Positions 32,890-44,237 are shown, counted from the first letter of the stretch. The stretch is DNA of 64,000 nucleotides from Tenrec ecaudatus (GCF_050624435.1 NC_134537.1:9978584-10042583), one strand, 5' to 3'. The notes: a model not told the origin generated them from the sequence alone. Program-made: numbers and translations.

Positions 32890-34775
32890 GACAAGAAAGA
32901 ACAAGAGTGAGTGTGGCAGTGGTTGCCCCCAACGCCCACTTTCTCAGTGGCCTGGCTGTGCTGTTGCTCCTTGGCTTCCTCGGTCGATTTCCAGAGAATT
33001 CCTCTTTCTATCTAAGACGGTTCAAGTTTGGCTTTAGGAACCTGCAGTCATCAGAATACAGATTTGAGGCATGCTTCCCATTGTGTATGATCCTGCCACG
33101 CTGTGCCCCTAACCTGATGCCCAAACCTGTACCCTCAATAGCACAGAGTGAACCCTAATGTAAACGGTGGCCTTGTCCCTGGAGTGAATGCACAGAAGGC
33201 TCACCTGTGAGATCTGGAGACAGCAGAGACGGAGAACTGAGGCAGACCAGGAGGCGTCAAGGAGTTAAATTCTACATCTCAAATAGTGGCTTCCCCTGTA
33301 GCTCTAAGGGTCCAGTATCAGGAGTGAAGTGACTCTGATCTGGATGGCGCTTGTCCTCCTTAAGAGAAGTTGTCTGGTCCAGAAGAGAGAGTAGCACAGT
33401 GATTTGGAACTGGTAACATTTCTAGAATTCACATGTCAGCTTTGCACCCTAATAATGTCACGTGGAATAATCTACTTATGCTCCTTGAATCAAAGGCACC
33501 TCCTTCTGAAGGGGCAATAATCATGTGTGGGACCAAAATCTTTGACATGTATGAACCCTTGAGGATGTTTATGAGTACCTACCAGGTCTTTGCATAGTTC
33601 ATGACAATCCTTCCTCCTTTTTTCTACAGTACTGGTAAGTTAACTGGCGTGGACCCTTAACATTTGCCAGTGGATTTGTCCTGTGTATACCTTTAGATCT
33701 CTCTTATTTTGGATGGGTAAATTTATAATCCAGATTCCAAAGACTCCAGCCCAATTCTAGTCAACTGGAGTCTGAGTCATGTCTACCCTTTAAGTGGTTT
33801 TTTGACAGGTAAAAAGACTGCTTGGAATTGTGTTCCTGAAAATATATGCTGTCGATCCTAATCTCTATGGCTATGATCAGAAGCCCATTTGGGAATGGGT
33901 TGGTTCTGTTATGTCAGTGAGGCAGGATTCATAGAGGGTGTGTCTTGAGTTGAGCTCTTTTGAGATATAGAAGAAATTAAACATGCAAGTGACCGAACCA
34001 GACTGATATCAAGCCAAATGAAGAGTCCCCGGAACCACAAGCTCAGATGAGACAAGGACCTTCCTACAGAACACTCACAGTGAAACCCTTCGCCTAGAGC
34101 CAGCACCATGAATTCAGTTTTCTTGTCTCCTAGTCTATGAGAAAATAAATGTATTTGTTATAGCCACCCACTTGCGGTATTTCTGTTATAGCAGTACTAG
34201 ATAACTAAGACCATCTTTACAGTTCTGTAACTTTGAGAAATAATGCAGCTTAAAACATCTACCACATGGCAGAGATCCAAGAAGCATCACCCAACCCCAT
34301 CCTTTCTCTAGGGGCAAAATCCGGATGAAATCAGAGTGAACCAAATTGCCTCTCTCATGCCAAACCTACTATGCAAATCCTGATGTGGTCTGCCTCAATA
34401 TTGTCCTCAAAAGTCATGCTTGGATGGGTAATATTTTAAACACTGTTTGGGCTCTGCTTGAATGGTGAGGCCTGTTTTCACGGGAGATGAATTTAATCTC
34501 ATGATCACTAGTGGGTTAGGGTTGTTGACCCTGCCATAGGATTGTACGCCCTAGCAACAAGATAAGGTGAATCATTTCCAGGAGATGTAGGATTTCTGCT
34601 GCAGAATTATTTTTAGGAGGTTGCCTTTTTCTGTCCGGAACATCTACCTGAAAATAGCTCTATGCATTGTGGAGGCAGCACCTTGCAGAGCATTGAATGG
34701 AAAGCCAAAGTCTAAAGGCCAGGGGAGCTCTATTCCCAGACTTTGTAATGAAACCAATATCTTGCTGTCTGTCTG
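32890..34775. other. Mostly unassigned; possible MIR and L1M traces
   Basis: A MIR-like order (AGCACAGTGATTTGGAACTG, then GGGCAATAATCATGTGTGGG) is arguable at 33390-33590. A short stretch at 33145-33170 (CAGAGTGAACCCTAATGTAA) resembles an old L1 3' end. Nothing else is nameable. Confidence 0.35.
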
Positions 34776-34918
34776 TGCTAGTCTGGGTTGACTAGAGAAA
34801 CAAATCCAGAGACACTCATATATGTATAAGAAAGAGTTTTATAACAAAGAGTAACTGCATATTAAGAAAATATCCCAACCCAGTCAAGATCAAGTCCATA
34901 AGTCCAATATTAGCTGAT
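34776..34918 (-). mobile_element. LTR fragment, ERVL/MaLR-like
   Basis: TGTGCTAGTCTGGGTTGACT and AGTCAAGATCAAGTCCATAA are shared with the LTR at 31254. Only the first 140 bases in this orientation are present. It is a broken fossil. Confidence 0.7.
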
Positions 34919-34924
34919 AAGTGC

Positions 34925-35735
34925 GCCCATAACTTTATGCCAAAATTCATACAACTACACAGCACAAAGAGTGCATCCTAATGTAAACTGGGGTCTTCAG
35001 TTAATAATATGATATCAGTATTGATTCAGCAGTTGTAATGAGAAGACCACATGGACGCAAGATGCTAATAAGGAACAACTATGTATGTAGATGCAAGCAC
35101 ATGAGGGGATGAAGGGCAGAGAGTGCTAGGAGATAAGATATGTAGCAGTTATATCATCTCCTGTCAACTTGCAAAGGGGTGGAGTCTAGTCTGCCAATCA
35201 GGTCATAGCCAATAAGGCCTCTGTGTGGTCATGGCCTGGAGGATTCTGGGAATTCCTATTTTCCTCTCTGGAGGTGGGACACATACTCTCCCTGGGAGAC
35301 ATTCCTGTTGACAAGCCACATGGAGCTACACTGATGGAGCCAGAGCCCTGGAGCTAGAGGAGTCACGTGGATACCCACCCCAGCACTGAAATGCTTCCAC
35401 TGTCACTGGAGCCACAAGACTTTCCACCCACTGGCCTGTGATCTCTTGCATTCAACATCATTTTATGTGTTGCATGAGTCTGATGAGGAATTTACAGACT
35501 GGTATCAGACATATGGGCTAATATCAGACTTATGGACTGGGCTGGGTTGGGATTTTTTAAATTTTTTTAAATATAGAATTGCTCTGATATTAAACTCTCT
35601 CTATGAGAGACACATATGAGTGTCTCTGGATTTGTTTCTCTAGTCAACCTAGACGAACATAGGATATATAGGAGGGAACTATGTTCAATTTTTCTGTGTA
35701 CCTTAAAATGCTCTAAATAAATAAAATTGATTAAA
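34925..35735 (+). mobile_element. Old L1M-type 3' end, split by a solo LTR
   Basis: The left part shows CACAAAGAGTGCATCCTAAT, GTCTTCAGTTAATAATATGA and ATGCTAATAAGGAACAACTA. The right part shows TTCAATTTTTCTGTGTACCT, AAAATGCTCTAAATAAATAA. These are the terminal blocks of old mammalian L1M families, in order, interrupted by the LTR. Confidence 0.75.
35151..35661 (+). mobile_element. Solo LTR, ERVL/MaLR-like, in old L1
   Basis: The 511-base element begins TGTAGCAGTTATATCATCTC and ends GACGAACATA. Flanks AGATA and GGATA agree at 4 of 5 positions. It carries the family landmarks GCCAATCAGGTCATAGCC and CCACTGGCCTGTGATC. It is a solo LTR fossil. Confidence 0.8.
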
Positions 35736-35739
35736 CAAA

Positions 35740-36955
35740 ACATTGGTGTACTTCCATCACCCCTTTCCTTCATGCCTTCTTTTATTCAGATACCTGGAAT
35801 GCATGAGGATGCGATGGTTGGAATTGCACGTACTGTCTCAGACAGGGAAAATGAGAGCCTCCTCTTAGAGGACTGTCAATCTGAGAGCGCCTGGGTCCTT
35901 TGTGCTGAAGAGCATCCCTGGATGGCCCCGCCTCCAGACTTTGACATGAGAGCCAAATAAGAGTCCATCGTCTGTAAGCCATTGTTATCTTGGCTCTTTG
36001 TTAGAGCAGAGCCTGATTCCAACGCATGTGCTACATGACCAGCCGCTGGGAATATCCCACGACCACTGCAGCCCTCCCACCCTGGGTCCTAGAGCAGCTC
36101 TGTAGATTCTAGCACCGTGTTTACCATTGTGGGCAATACCACTCCCTGGGGTGGGGTGTGTGTTGGGGGGAGGGACTGGAATGATCTAGGGCCAGGGGAT
36201 GCGGGGGTCTGGTGCTGCAAAAGCAGATATGTATACTTCACCCTGGCTTATGGGCTTTTACTACCAAAATGCTTTTAATTGCCGGTGGGGCGCTGAGTAA
36301 ATATTTTTTTCTGAAAAAGGGGGAAGGAGGCCAAGTTGATTTGGGAACTTATGTTCTGGACGAAAAGGAAGGCATTTGCAGTAAAGGAAAGGAACAAATG
36401 TTGTTTTGAAAAATGTTCTCCAAGTTCCCAAAGTGATCTCTCTCAGCTGCTGCTTCTGTCCATTGGGATCAGGTTTACCTACGTGAACACAGAGCCAAAT
36501 GATTATTGAACCAAGCTGATGGGTTGTCATCAACCGAATCAGTACCATAGGGAGGATGGTTAGGACAGACGAGGAAGAGAAACCTAGAGAGACTTTCTTT
36601 CTTGGGTAAAGAAGGGGGAGGGCAAGCCAGTGAAAAAGGGGAGGGATCGAGAAGAAGCTAAAGCAGCACTGAAAGGCACCTGAAAGCTCGGTGGTTTAAC
36701 TCCCATCCCTTTCTTCCAAACTGAGACGTGGGCATGAGCCAGAGAAGCCCAGGCACTTGAGAATTCAGGCAGTCCCATGGCAACTCCACGTCAGATGCCC
36801 GTGGAATGTGGGGGAAAGCTCAGACACCTTCCCAAAGGGGATGAATGCAGGGAGCGGTGATTTATGTAACGTGGCCCTTTTAGCCGAAGTCTCCAACTCC
36901 CACCAAATAACCATTTCCTGCAGGGGTCTGCTAAGAAGTTGAGGGAAGATACTGA
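35740..36955. other. No recognised element
   Basis: G-rich tracts at 36150-36172 are the only compositional feature. No exon or named repeat is seen. Confidence 0.4.
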
Positions 36956-36965
36956 TAGGATTCAC

Positions 36966-37550
36966 CTGTGAGTAATTGTGATACCATCCTGCTGTGCATA
37001 AAAATGTACCCTCTGAGAAGGGTGGAGCACACCCACTAGACCCGAGATCCTTGTACAGTGAACCTCCTGGATCCAGAAGACAGCTCTACCATCAGAGCGG
37101 TGGCGGCAGCAGCAGCAGCCAGAGCATGGAACAGAGTGATGGACTTCCCTACCCACAGAGCAAGTAAAGATGAGTGTTTTGTGCAGGAGGCCGCCTTGTG
37201 GAGTTGGGTGCCTCTAGGCACTTAATTGGGGAAGTTGGACTTGCTGAGCCATGGAAGTGGTGTTGATTGTCGTTGGCTGATGCTTACTGGAATTGGGGAC
37301 CTCTGGGCCCTTCCTTCAGGGAGTTGGGTTTGCTAACCAATGGAACTAAAGCCGAATGTCATTGCGCTGAGGCTTACAGCAGAGTGCTATGCTCTTTGGA
37401 CATTTATTAGCAGCCTGACAGAACTTTGTAACATGTCCTGATGAACAACTCAAGCCTGAACACTTTTCACTGCAATTAGCACTTGTTAACCTGCTTTATA
37501 AACCCTTTCATCCTGAATTTACCTGTGAGTTCTGTGTAATGATTGCCATG
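36966..37550 (+). mobile_element. Possible LTR of another ERV type
   Basis: The segment contains a GGCGGCAGCAGCAGCAGCC run at 37102, two GAGTTGGGT repeats about 130 bases apart, and a late TTATAAACCCTTTCATCC ... GTGAGTTCTGTGTAATGATT. That order resembles an LTR with a polyadenylation region, and I recall a similar repeat from elephant. Ends are not defined, so this is tentative. If correct it is a broken fossil. Confidence 0.3.
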
Positions 37551-37559
37551 GATATTAGA

Positions 37560-38010
37560 ACTTGGAGATATAAAGTGGAGAAGATTAAGACATTACAATG
37601 ATAATTAGGAAAGCACTCACATCTTCAACCAAGTGGGTGAGTAAGGGACATTATGTTTTGGGGTGATTTCATGGGAAGGATTTTCAACATCCATATGGCT
37701 TAATGTCATGAATAATGGCAACAGTAAAGCATATCAGGAGGCTTCAAATGTTCATGGGAAAAAAGTCAATGATCTGTTAATACCGTTTTCCCACACACGT
37801 TTTGAAGCTCCGTCATAATTATTGGAGAATCACCATATGCCATGCATTTCTCCAGCCCAAACCCATGCATTGGTGGACTCTGACTCAAAGCAGTCCTTTA
37901 CAGTATGTCCTAAAGGTGGTTGCATTTTTTCCTGTAAAGAGCTGGTTGTGGTTAGGGTGTGGTGGAGCCAGTTCAGTTGATATGATATGAGTTGCTATCA
38001 TAAAATTCAA
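37560..38010. other. No recognised element
   Basis: Nothing nameable is seen. Confidence 0.35.
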
Positions 38011-38201
38011 TGGTTCATATGTAGAACAGAATGCAACACTACAGAATGAGACACTACCTGGTCCCGTAGCATCCTCAGGATTTGTTGCAATTACAGTTCC
38101 ATCATGTTGAGAGCCTTCTATTTTGCTGACTCTCTTCCAAGCATGATGTTGTCCAGGGACTGATCTCTCCTGATAACATGTCCAACATAAGTGAAATAGA
38201 G

Positions 38202-38733
38202 TGCGTTAGGGTTCTCTAGAGAAACAAAACCAGAATGCTACTAATTATATACTGATTTATAACGTAAGAAATAAACAGTTAATTAAATTATAAAGCAGTA
38301 CTAATGGCCCAGTGTAACTCACTTCCATGAGACAGCTGTGAGACACTGGCAATCCTTCAAGTCTCGAGGGCCAATGGGTAGTCCTCTGTAGAACAATGCA
38401 GGCTATCTGTGCACAGGCAGCAAACAGCAAGGAAGGTCACCAACAGTCAGCCAGATGACGGGGTCCAACAGTCCCCAGCTCCAGAGATGTAAATTTCAAT
38501 GGTGTGGCGAAGCAGGTCTTGAAAGAACCTCAAATTACAGCAACACAGTCCATGAGTTAGGTATCCCACAGGTAGTGTAGCTTGCAAATTGAGGCAAAGA
38601 ACAAACAAGGCAGCGGTGATCAAAGAACAAGAGACAAGAAAGGCAAGGCTCTCCGAGCCATTTATCTCTCCGGCCTTCAATTAATCCCACATGTGCTTAT
38701 CGGCCAGGTTGGCACAATAAACTAACTACCTCA
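38202..38733 (-). mobile_element. Solo LTR, ERVL/MaLR-like, inserted in RTE
   Basis: This 532-base element begins TGCGTTAGGGTTCTCTAGAG and ends ACTAACTACCTCA. It has a perfect 5-base duplication, TAGAG, at 38197-38201 and 38734-38738. Its body differs from the commoner LTR type here and resembles the copy at 54321-54836 in the outer parts, so it is a different subfamily. It is a solo LTR fossil. Confidence 0.88.
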
Positions 38734-39896
38734 TAGAGTCAAACTTTCCTCACTCCTCAGGGACACTCTAGCTGCACTTCTTCCTAGATAGATTTGTTTG
38801 TTCTGCAGTCCATGGGGTATTTAACATTCTTCACTAACACCATAATTTAAGACATCGATTCTTTCTTAGTCTTCCTTATTTGTTATCTAGCTTTCAGATG
38901 CAGATGAAATACAAAATACTGTAGGGTCGGTCAGGTATACCTTACCCTGCAAAGTCAGATATTTGCTCTTGAACACGTTAAAGAGATCATTTTGCAGCAG
39001 ATTTGCCCAAAGTGACATTTCGTTTCCTGATAGTTGCATCCGTGAACACTGATTGTGGAGCCAAGTGAGATGAAATGCACGACAACGTCCATCTCGTCAC
39101 CATTTTATCCTGATGTTCTTATTGGTCCAGTTGTGAGGATTATTGTATCTATTTATTTGTGAATGATGAGGTGTCATGCATATCGAAGGCTGTAGCTTTA
39201 ATCTTCATCAGTGAGTGCTTTAAGTTCCTTCAGCTTTCAGCACACACGAATGTGTCACCTGTTTACTCCAGGTTGTTAATGAGTTTGCCTCCAATCCCGA
39301 TACAGCATTCTTTTTCATAGAATCCAGTTTCTCTGATTCTTTGCTCAGTGTGCATATTAAGCAAGCATGAGGAATGGATCCCGCCTGGATGCATTCTTTC
39401 CCTGATGTTACACCACAAAGCACCCCCTTGTTCTACTTGAATAGCTGCCTGTTGGTCTATGGACAGGTTCCTCAGGAGCACAAAGAAGTGTTCTCGGATT
39501 CCCATTCCTTTCAATGTTGCTCATAATGTGTTCTGATCTACACCTTGAGTGCCTTTTCAGTGTCCCGAACACAGGTCTTTCTTGTATCCCCTGTGTTCAC
39601 TCAGGGTCTGGTTGAAGCAGTTGCTGTGCTCGTTCCACATTCTCTCCTGGAATCTTTCTTGATTTCTGTTGATCCACTGCTGCAACCACTTTTTAATTAT
39701 ATTTAGAAAACCTCTACTTGTAGGTGACGTTAATCATATTTTAGATGATTTTGAATTCTGTTGGATCCCCTTTCTTTTGAATAAGTATGTATATAAATCT
39801 CTTGTAAGTTGGCCAGTAGCTGTCCTGCAAATTTCTTGACATAGATAAGTGAGCACCTCTTCAGAGCACTTTATACTTATTCCTTCAATCCCTTAA

Positions 39897-40013
39897 GGTC
39901 TTTATAGGAGTAGAAAGCCTTGATGTTCTCCCTAGGAGTGGCTGGTGGTTTTGAACAGCTGACCTTGCAATTAGTAGCCCAATGCATAACCGCCAAGCCA
40001 CTAGGGCACCTCT
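39897..40013 (-). mobile_element. AfroSINE piece inside RTE, minus strand
   Basis: TTATAGGAGTAGAAAGCCTT, GAGTGGCTGGTGGTTTTGAA and ACCGCCAAGCCACTAGGGC are AfroSINE in reverse. The 3' tail is missing, the opposite of the usual 5' truncation. RTE sequence continues on both sides. Confidence 0.75.
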
Positions 40014-40409
40014 TGCCTTCAGTTCTTGAGCATAAGCTATCTCCTGAAATGGTAGGATGTCAACCAATTTTCTGTTATTGGCACAGTGAATGCGTGTTCC
40101 TCCCATCTTTGTTTGATACTTTCTGTGCCATTCAAAATTGTGTCCATAGAATTTTTCAAAGTAGTAACTGAAGACTCGCCTTTTGGTGCTGTATCAGGCA
40201 GTGTTCTGCTCTTATGTATAAGGGTTTCAATGGTAAATTTTATTAGCAATAGATATCCGTGTCCTGCTCCTCCTCTGTCTTAGTCTGGAACCTGTCCACC
40301 ATGGATGACCCTCCTGGTATTTGAAATACCAGTGGTAGAACTTCCGTGATCACAGCAAGACCCAAGATACCACATTACGACAAACGGGCAGACGAGTGTG
40401 GTGGAAAAG

Positions 40410-40595
40410 GGATATGTTGTATGTTGTAAGTGTTTTAGGCTTTGAGGACCATCAGATCTCTGTTGTAACTATTCAGCTCTGCTCTTGGAGGAAAAAAAAA
40501 GTCGCAAATGCTATGTAAATGAAAAATATGGCTGTCTTTTAATAAAACTTTATAAAAAAATCCATGATGATCTGCACTGGACCTACCGGCCAGCC
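40410..40595. mobile_element. Old hAT-Charlie-type remnant
   Basis: GTGTTTTAGGCTTTGAGGAC, TCTCTGTTGTAACTATTCAG and TTTTAATAAAACTTTATAAA match a common eutherian hAT family whose termini read GGCAAACT. The conserved AATAAAACTTTAT block is the clearest marker. Ends are lost. Confidence 0.65.
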
Positions 40596-40599
40596 ATCA

Positions 40600-40862
40600 T
40601 TCACTAATTCCTGTTTAGGTGCCAAGCACTCTGCTAGATACTCGAAAAATAGTGTATTTATCAATCTACGGCATGCCTGACTCTCCTAGTTGTTTTTAAA
40701 ACGCACTCTTATAATCATAATGCGAATCCTCTGAGTTTTATGGATGACGACACTGTCGCTTAGAGACAGCACATAACTAGGCAACCGTCCTATTGCCAAC
40801 AGCAGTGGCAGAATGTGGGCCCAAATCTGCGTCTCTAAAATCCATGTCCACTTGGATTCATT
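40600..40862 (-). mobile_element. MIR-like SINE, minus strand
   Basis: GGTGCCAAGCACTCTGCTAG, ATGGATGACGACACTGTCGC and AACAGCAGTGGCAGAATGTG follow the reverse-complement order of MIR. Spacing fits MIR, with high divergence. Confidence 0.6.
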
Positions 40863-40864
40863 TT

Positions 40865-41515
40865 CCTATTTTTTTATGCGAACGAAGCTTCTCCTCTATA
40901 ACCATGTGTTCAGTCCGGGAGCTTGTCAGCAGGTATACCTGATTACATTTCAGACATTTCCCAAGGGCTTGAAGAGAGGCACATGCCAGCATAGCCCACA
41001 GAACGAGGCGCTAACACAAACATTGTCTCATTTAACACATTTCCTGCAGACAGAACAGTTGACTTCAAATTGTGGGTGGGAAAGGAAGGGAGAGACAATT
41101 GGAGGAAGAAAGGGAGGCATGAGGCTCTGAGGAATTCCACAGCAGAAGAGCCTAATTATAGTACCTCCTCTCTTGGCCTGAGAACCCAGTGGGCAGGAAG
41201 TTAGAAATACCAAGCCAGTTAATGAGAACCTACCATATGCAGACCCCTGTATTAAAAGCTTCCTACTGTGATCTTCTCTCGTCTCCGCAAAATCCCTGTA
41301 ATGTTGGCTCTGGGACACCCTTCTTTGGAGCATGAGAGAATCTGAGAGTTAGGTAGACACTACAAGAGGGCACTCTGCTAGTGAAGGGCAAGGCTGAGAA
41401 GTGAAGGCAAGTCTCTCTAATTCTAAGGCGAAACCCTCCCATCTCCAGGTCTTTCCAAAGTGATTCTCATTTTTATTACTATTATCATTGTGAAATACAG
41501 ACAGCTGGGTAACAT
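40865..41515. other. No recognised element
   Basis: Nothing nameable is seen. Confidence 0.35.
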
Positions 41516-41519
41516 GCAA

Positions 41520-41728
41520 AACCATACCGAACCCAGTGCTGTTATGTTGCTTCTGACTCATGGCAATCCTCTAGGACAGAGGAGAAGCGCCCCGTTCGGC
41601 TTTCTAAGGTAGTGAGTGTGTATGGAAACAGACAGCCACATTTTCTTTCTGTGGAGCAGCTATGGGTTTCAAACTGCCAACCTTTTGGTTTGCAGCCAGC
41701 TGCTTAACTATTGTTCCACCAGGGCGTG
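41520..41728 (-). mobile_element. AfroSINE, minus strand
   Basis: CTTCTGACTCATGGCAATCC, GGAAACAGACAGCCACATTT, GGGTTTCAAACTGCCAACCT and TTGTTCCACCAGGGCG give the reversed AfroSINE order from tail to head. Confidence 0.8.
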
Positions 41729-41949
41729 TCTTTGCTCATCTAGTGACACAAACTATGTTAATCATGCTGCACAACCATCACCAGTATCCTTGGTCAAGTT
41801 TTCCGTCACCATCGACAGGTATTCCATGTCCAGGGCCTCTTGAGGTGGAAGAGCACCAGGGCCCTCAGCAGTGTGTGTCCAACACTCCCACTAGTTCACG
41901 CCTTTGCAAGACCCGGGTCTCCCGTGCTCTCTTCTCTTTCTTGGGTAGA

Positions 41950-42115
41950 GCAGCCGACTATGCAAAGGGAGAGAGAGCATTGACCTCTGCGGGAGGAGAC
42001 CGGATCAAATCCCAGCTCTCGCAGAGAACCTAAGGGGGCATTTCAGCACTGTGGGTCTCACCCCCCTTTTGCAAAGCTGAGAATTAAGTCCTATCTCATG
42101 AGGTTGCATAACGAC
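41950..42115 (+). mobile_element. MIR-like SINE, plus strand
   Basis: AGACCGGATCAAATCCCAGC follows an AGAGCAGCCGACTATGC head. TTTTGCAAAGCTGAGAATTA and TCTCATGAGGTTGCATAACG follow. This is MIR order, with divergence. Confidence 0.55.
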
Positions 42116-42273
42116 CTTGTTAAGGGGAGAAAATATGGGTCTCTAACTGTTGGTTGCATATTAAGGTACAGAGAATGCCAGAGGAAGTCTGAGAAACACC
42201 ATGGGGCTGGGGGCAAGCATGAGTCCTATCACATTAACCAGACGTCCCGGCTTTGCCATTTAGTAACATCTGA

Positions 42274-42470
42274 CCCAGCGGCGTAGTGGTTATGAGTCGG
42301 GCTGTAATCCGAAAGGTCGGCAGTTTGAAACCATCGGCAGCAGTTCTGCAGGAGAAAGACGGGACTTTCTACTCCTATAAACAGCTACCATCTCGGAAAC
42401 TCCTAGGGGGCAGTTCTACCCTGTCCTGTAGGGTCGCTATGAGTCGGCATCGGCTCGATGGTAGGGAGAT
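42274..42470 (+). mobile_element. AfroSINE, plus strand, well preserved
   Basis: This is the best copy for consensus reading. The head is CCAGCGGCGTAGTGGTTATG with an A-box-like TAGTGGTTATGAGTCGGGCT. The B-box region is GGTCGGCAGTTTGAAACCAT, then GAGAAAGACGGGACTTTCTA, CAGTTCTACCCTGTCCTGTA and the tail GGTCGCTATGAGTCGGCATC. The first bases of the usual GGAGCCCTGGTGG head are altered. Confidence 0.92.
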
Positions 42471-42479
42471 CTACGGAGG

Positions 42480-43035
42480 TCACTGAGCATGCCAACGCTT
42501 GATTTTCTTCTGTAAAGTGGGGCCAAAATGCAGTGACAGCTTGTCCTTGTTGAATGGGAACCTCAAGGGCTGTGAAAACCTTCACCGAAAACACAATGAA
42601 ATAGTATTCCAAAAAAAGCTGGTAGCAGCAACATCGAGGGGGTCTGTCGAGGGCTAAGTGGAAAACCTGGCTCAAGGAAGATGCCCACCAAATGGAAACG
42701 TCTTCATAAATGCAGCTCTTAGGTTGCTATGGTGATGGGTATTATACATGGGCTTATCTACTGGCTGAAGGAAGTAGAATAGGAGGAAGGGAAAGAAAAC
42801 GGTGAAGGGAGGATCCAGCCTGATTGGTGTGGCCCCACAGAGGGATGTATCTTGCTTCTCTTCAAGTCGCCCAACATCATACCTGTCCGGAAGTAGCAGT
42901 AAATCAATGTCAGCTTTTCTGAGTCAACAGTGGCTCTGAGAAAACCAGGGATTTCACAGGGTACTGAGCTAGGGCAGCATCTGAGACTCTCTTGAAGAAC
43001 TAACATCAAATTAGTTTGCTCTGTCTAAAAGTGTA
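42480..43035. other. No recognised element
   Basis: Nothing nameable is seen. Confidence 0.35.
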
Positions 43036-43125
43036 CTTATTCATCTATTCAGCACACATTTATTAATCACTTTTTATGTACCAGACACAGTACTGGGCTC
43101 CCGGGATACAAGGCTAAGCAGAGCA
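43036..43125. mobile_element. Old mammalian interspersed repeat, family uncertain
   Basis: CAGCACACATTTATTAATCA followed by TGTACCAGACACAGTACTGG and GGGATACAAGG is the widely seen mammalian pattern around a conserved TTTATTGAGCACCTAC-like core. A related stretch occurs at 58430-58540. Confidence 0.45.
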
Positions 43126-43129
43126 GATA

Positions 43130-44230
43130 TAAAAAAAAATCACGCTACGAGGGCTCTAGTTCATACATGCAGTTTTATTCTGAGCAGAAGGTGTTTAAGC
43201 ATGTATCTGTCATCAGTGGGTGGCTAATCTCTCAGTAATATACTTGTCTTAGTCTCATTCGGGTGTTTTAATAAAAAGTTCCATCAAAACAATGGCTTCT
43301 GAAACAGTAACAGGAGTAATAGTTCACTGAGGGTAAGGGAAGAGAAGGGGGGATGGAGGGGGAATGGGGAGGGGGAATGGGGAGCTGATGACTGTATAAC
43401 CCCACTTGGGAGGAGTGAGCAACAGAATTGCATGTGAATGGATATGTTGGATTGTGTAAGATATGGCCACCCCCCCAAAAAAAAACTATTGTAGAAATAA
43501 AAAAAACGTAAGGGTTCCTGGGGGGTAGTGGGGGGGGGGAAGGGGACAAAGGGAGCTGATATCAAGGAGTGCAAGAAGAAAGAACATGTTTTGAAACTGA
43601 TTATGATAGCAATTGTACACAACTGCTTGATGTGATGGAACTATGGAATGTTATGATATCTGTAAGAGCTCCCAATTTTTAAAAAAATGATCAAAAAATG
43701 ATGGCTTCTGAGGGAATCTGCTGGCCAGGTAAATTCAAGGCAGATTGGTCATCTCAGAAGGCAATAGTGAATGTATGTGGGATCCCAACAGACTCATTTT
43801 GATACACTTTTTCCCAAAGGACACAGGACAATTATGGGGGTGGGGGGCATTATTAGGAAGAATTGTTAAGAAAACTGAAACTGCATTGGCAAGAGCAATG
43901 CCGGGAAAATTGTCTCAAGGAACATTTTCCCATCATGACACAGCATCTGCTAATTTTTCCACGGATGTGAAGGGCTGTCTTATGAGAATCTCCTGGGAAC
44001 CCTTCTACTGTCCATCCCATAGCCCGGGTCTTCATATTCTTTTGGTTCTGCAAGCCCAAAGAATATGACAAGGGAACAGATTTCAGTAAAAACTGTCTTT
44101 TGATGTGGTGTGCACAACCCTCCCAGGAAGAGAGAGATGGAGAGATGGAAACGCCATCTTCAGAGGAACTTGTCCATCTCGATGGATGATGTGTTCCATG
44201 ACCACCACTGCACATTTTGAGAATTTCGTT
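43130..44230 (+). pseudogene. Old mariner remnant, split by an L1 3' UTR
   Basis: After the L1 insertion the right part shows GGCATTATTAGGAAGAATTG, GAGCAATGCCGGGAAAATTG, CATTTTCCCATCATGACACA and TCCCATAGCCCGGGTCTTCA. Translation gives MPGKLSQGTFSHHDTASANF, comparable to a mariner region with HHDxAPAH. The catalytic Asp in the HHD motif is present, but the later PDLAPSDFF-type motif is altered to SPGLHILLV. A second copy of the same family is at 60925-61440. Left of the L1 the element is harder to read. Confidence 0.6.
43303..43700 (+). mobile_element. L1 3' UTR inserted in old mariner
   Basis: The insertion contains the polypurine tract (43338-43385 and 43515-43550), ends in AAAAAAATGATCAAAAAATG, and is flanked by ATGGCTTCTGA at 43292-43302 and 43701-43711. 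It is a 5'-truncated insertion of about 400 bases with no coding sequence. Confidence 0.8.
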
Positions 44231-44237
44231 TGATAAG

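Larger units (their letters stand above)
38015..40270 (-). pseudogene. RTE (BovB-like) LINE, minus strand, split by LTR and SINE
   Basis: The 3' end lies at the left (GAACAGAATGCAACACTACA). Then come AAGCATGATGTTGTCCAGGG, ATAACATGTCCAACATAAGT, and after the LTR GATTTGTTTGTTCTGCAGTC, CATATCGAAGGCTGTAGCTT, AGGTTGTTAATGAGTTTGCC (complement of the active-site region), CAGGTTCCTCAGGAGCACAA and CCACTGCTGCAACCACTTTT. The right part has AAATTTCTTGACATAGATAA and GAATTTTTCAAAGTAG. It is interrupted by a solo LTR (38202-38733) and an AfroSINE piece (39897-40013). No frame is open for long. The 5' portion beyond 40270 is missing. Confidence 0.85.

Noticed and set aside
42274-42470. Possible tRNA gene
   Set aside because: The A- and B-box-like segments belong to an AfroSINE. 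No cloverleaf or tRNA 3' end is present, and the full SINE body and tail follow.
43268-43622. Proline-rich open frames on the minus strand
   Set aside because: They are antisense readings of the L1 polypurine tract.
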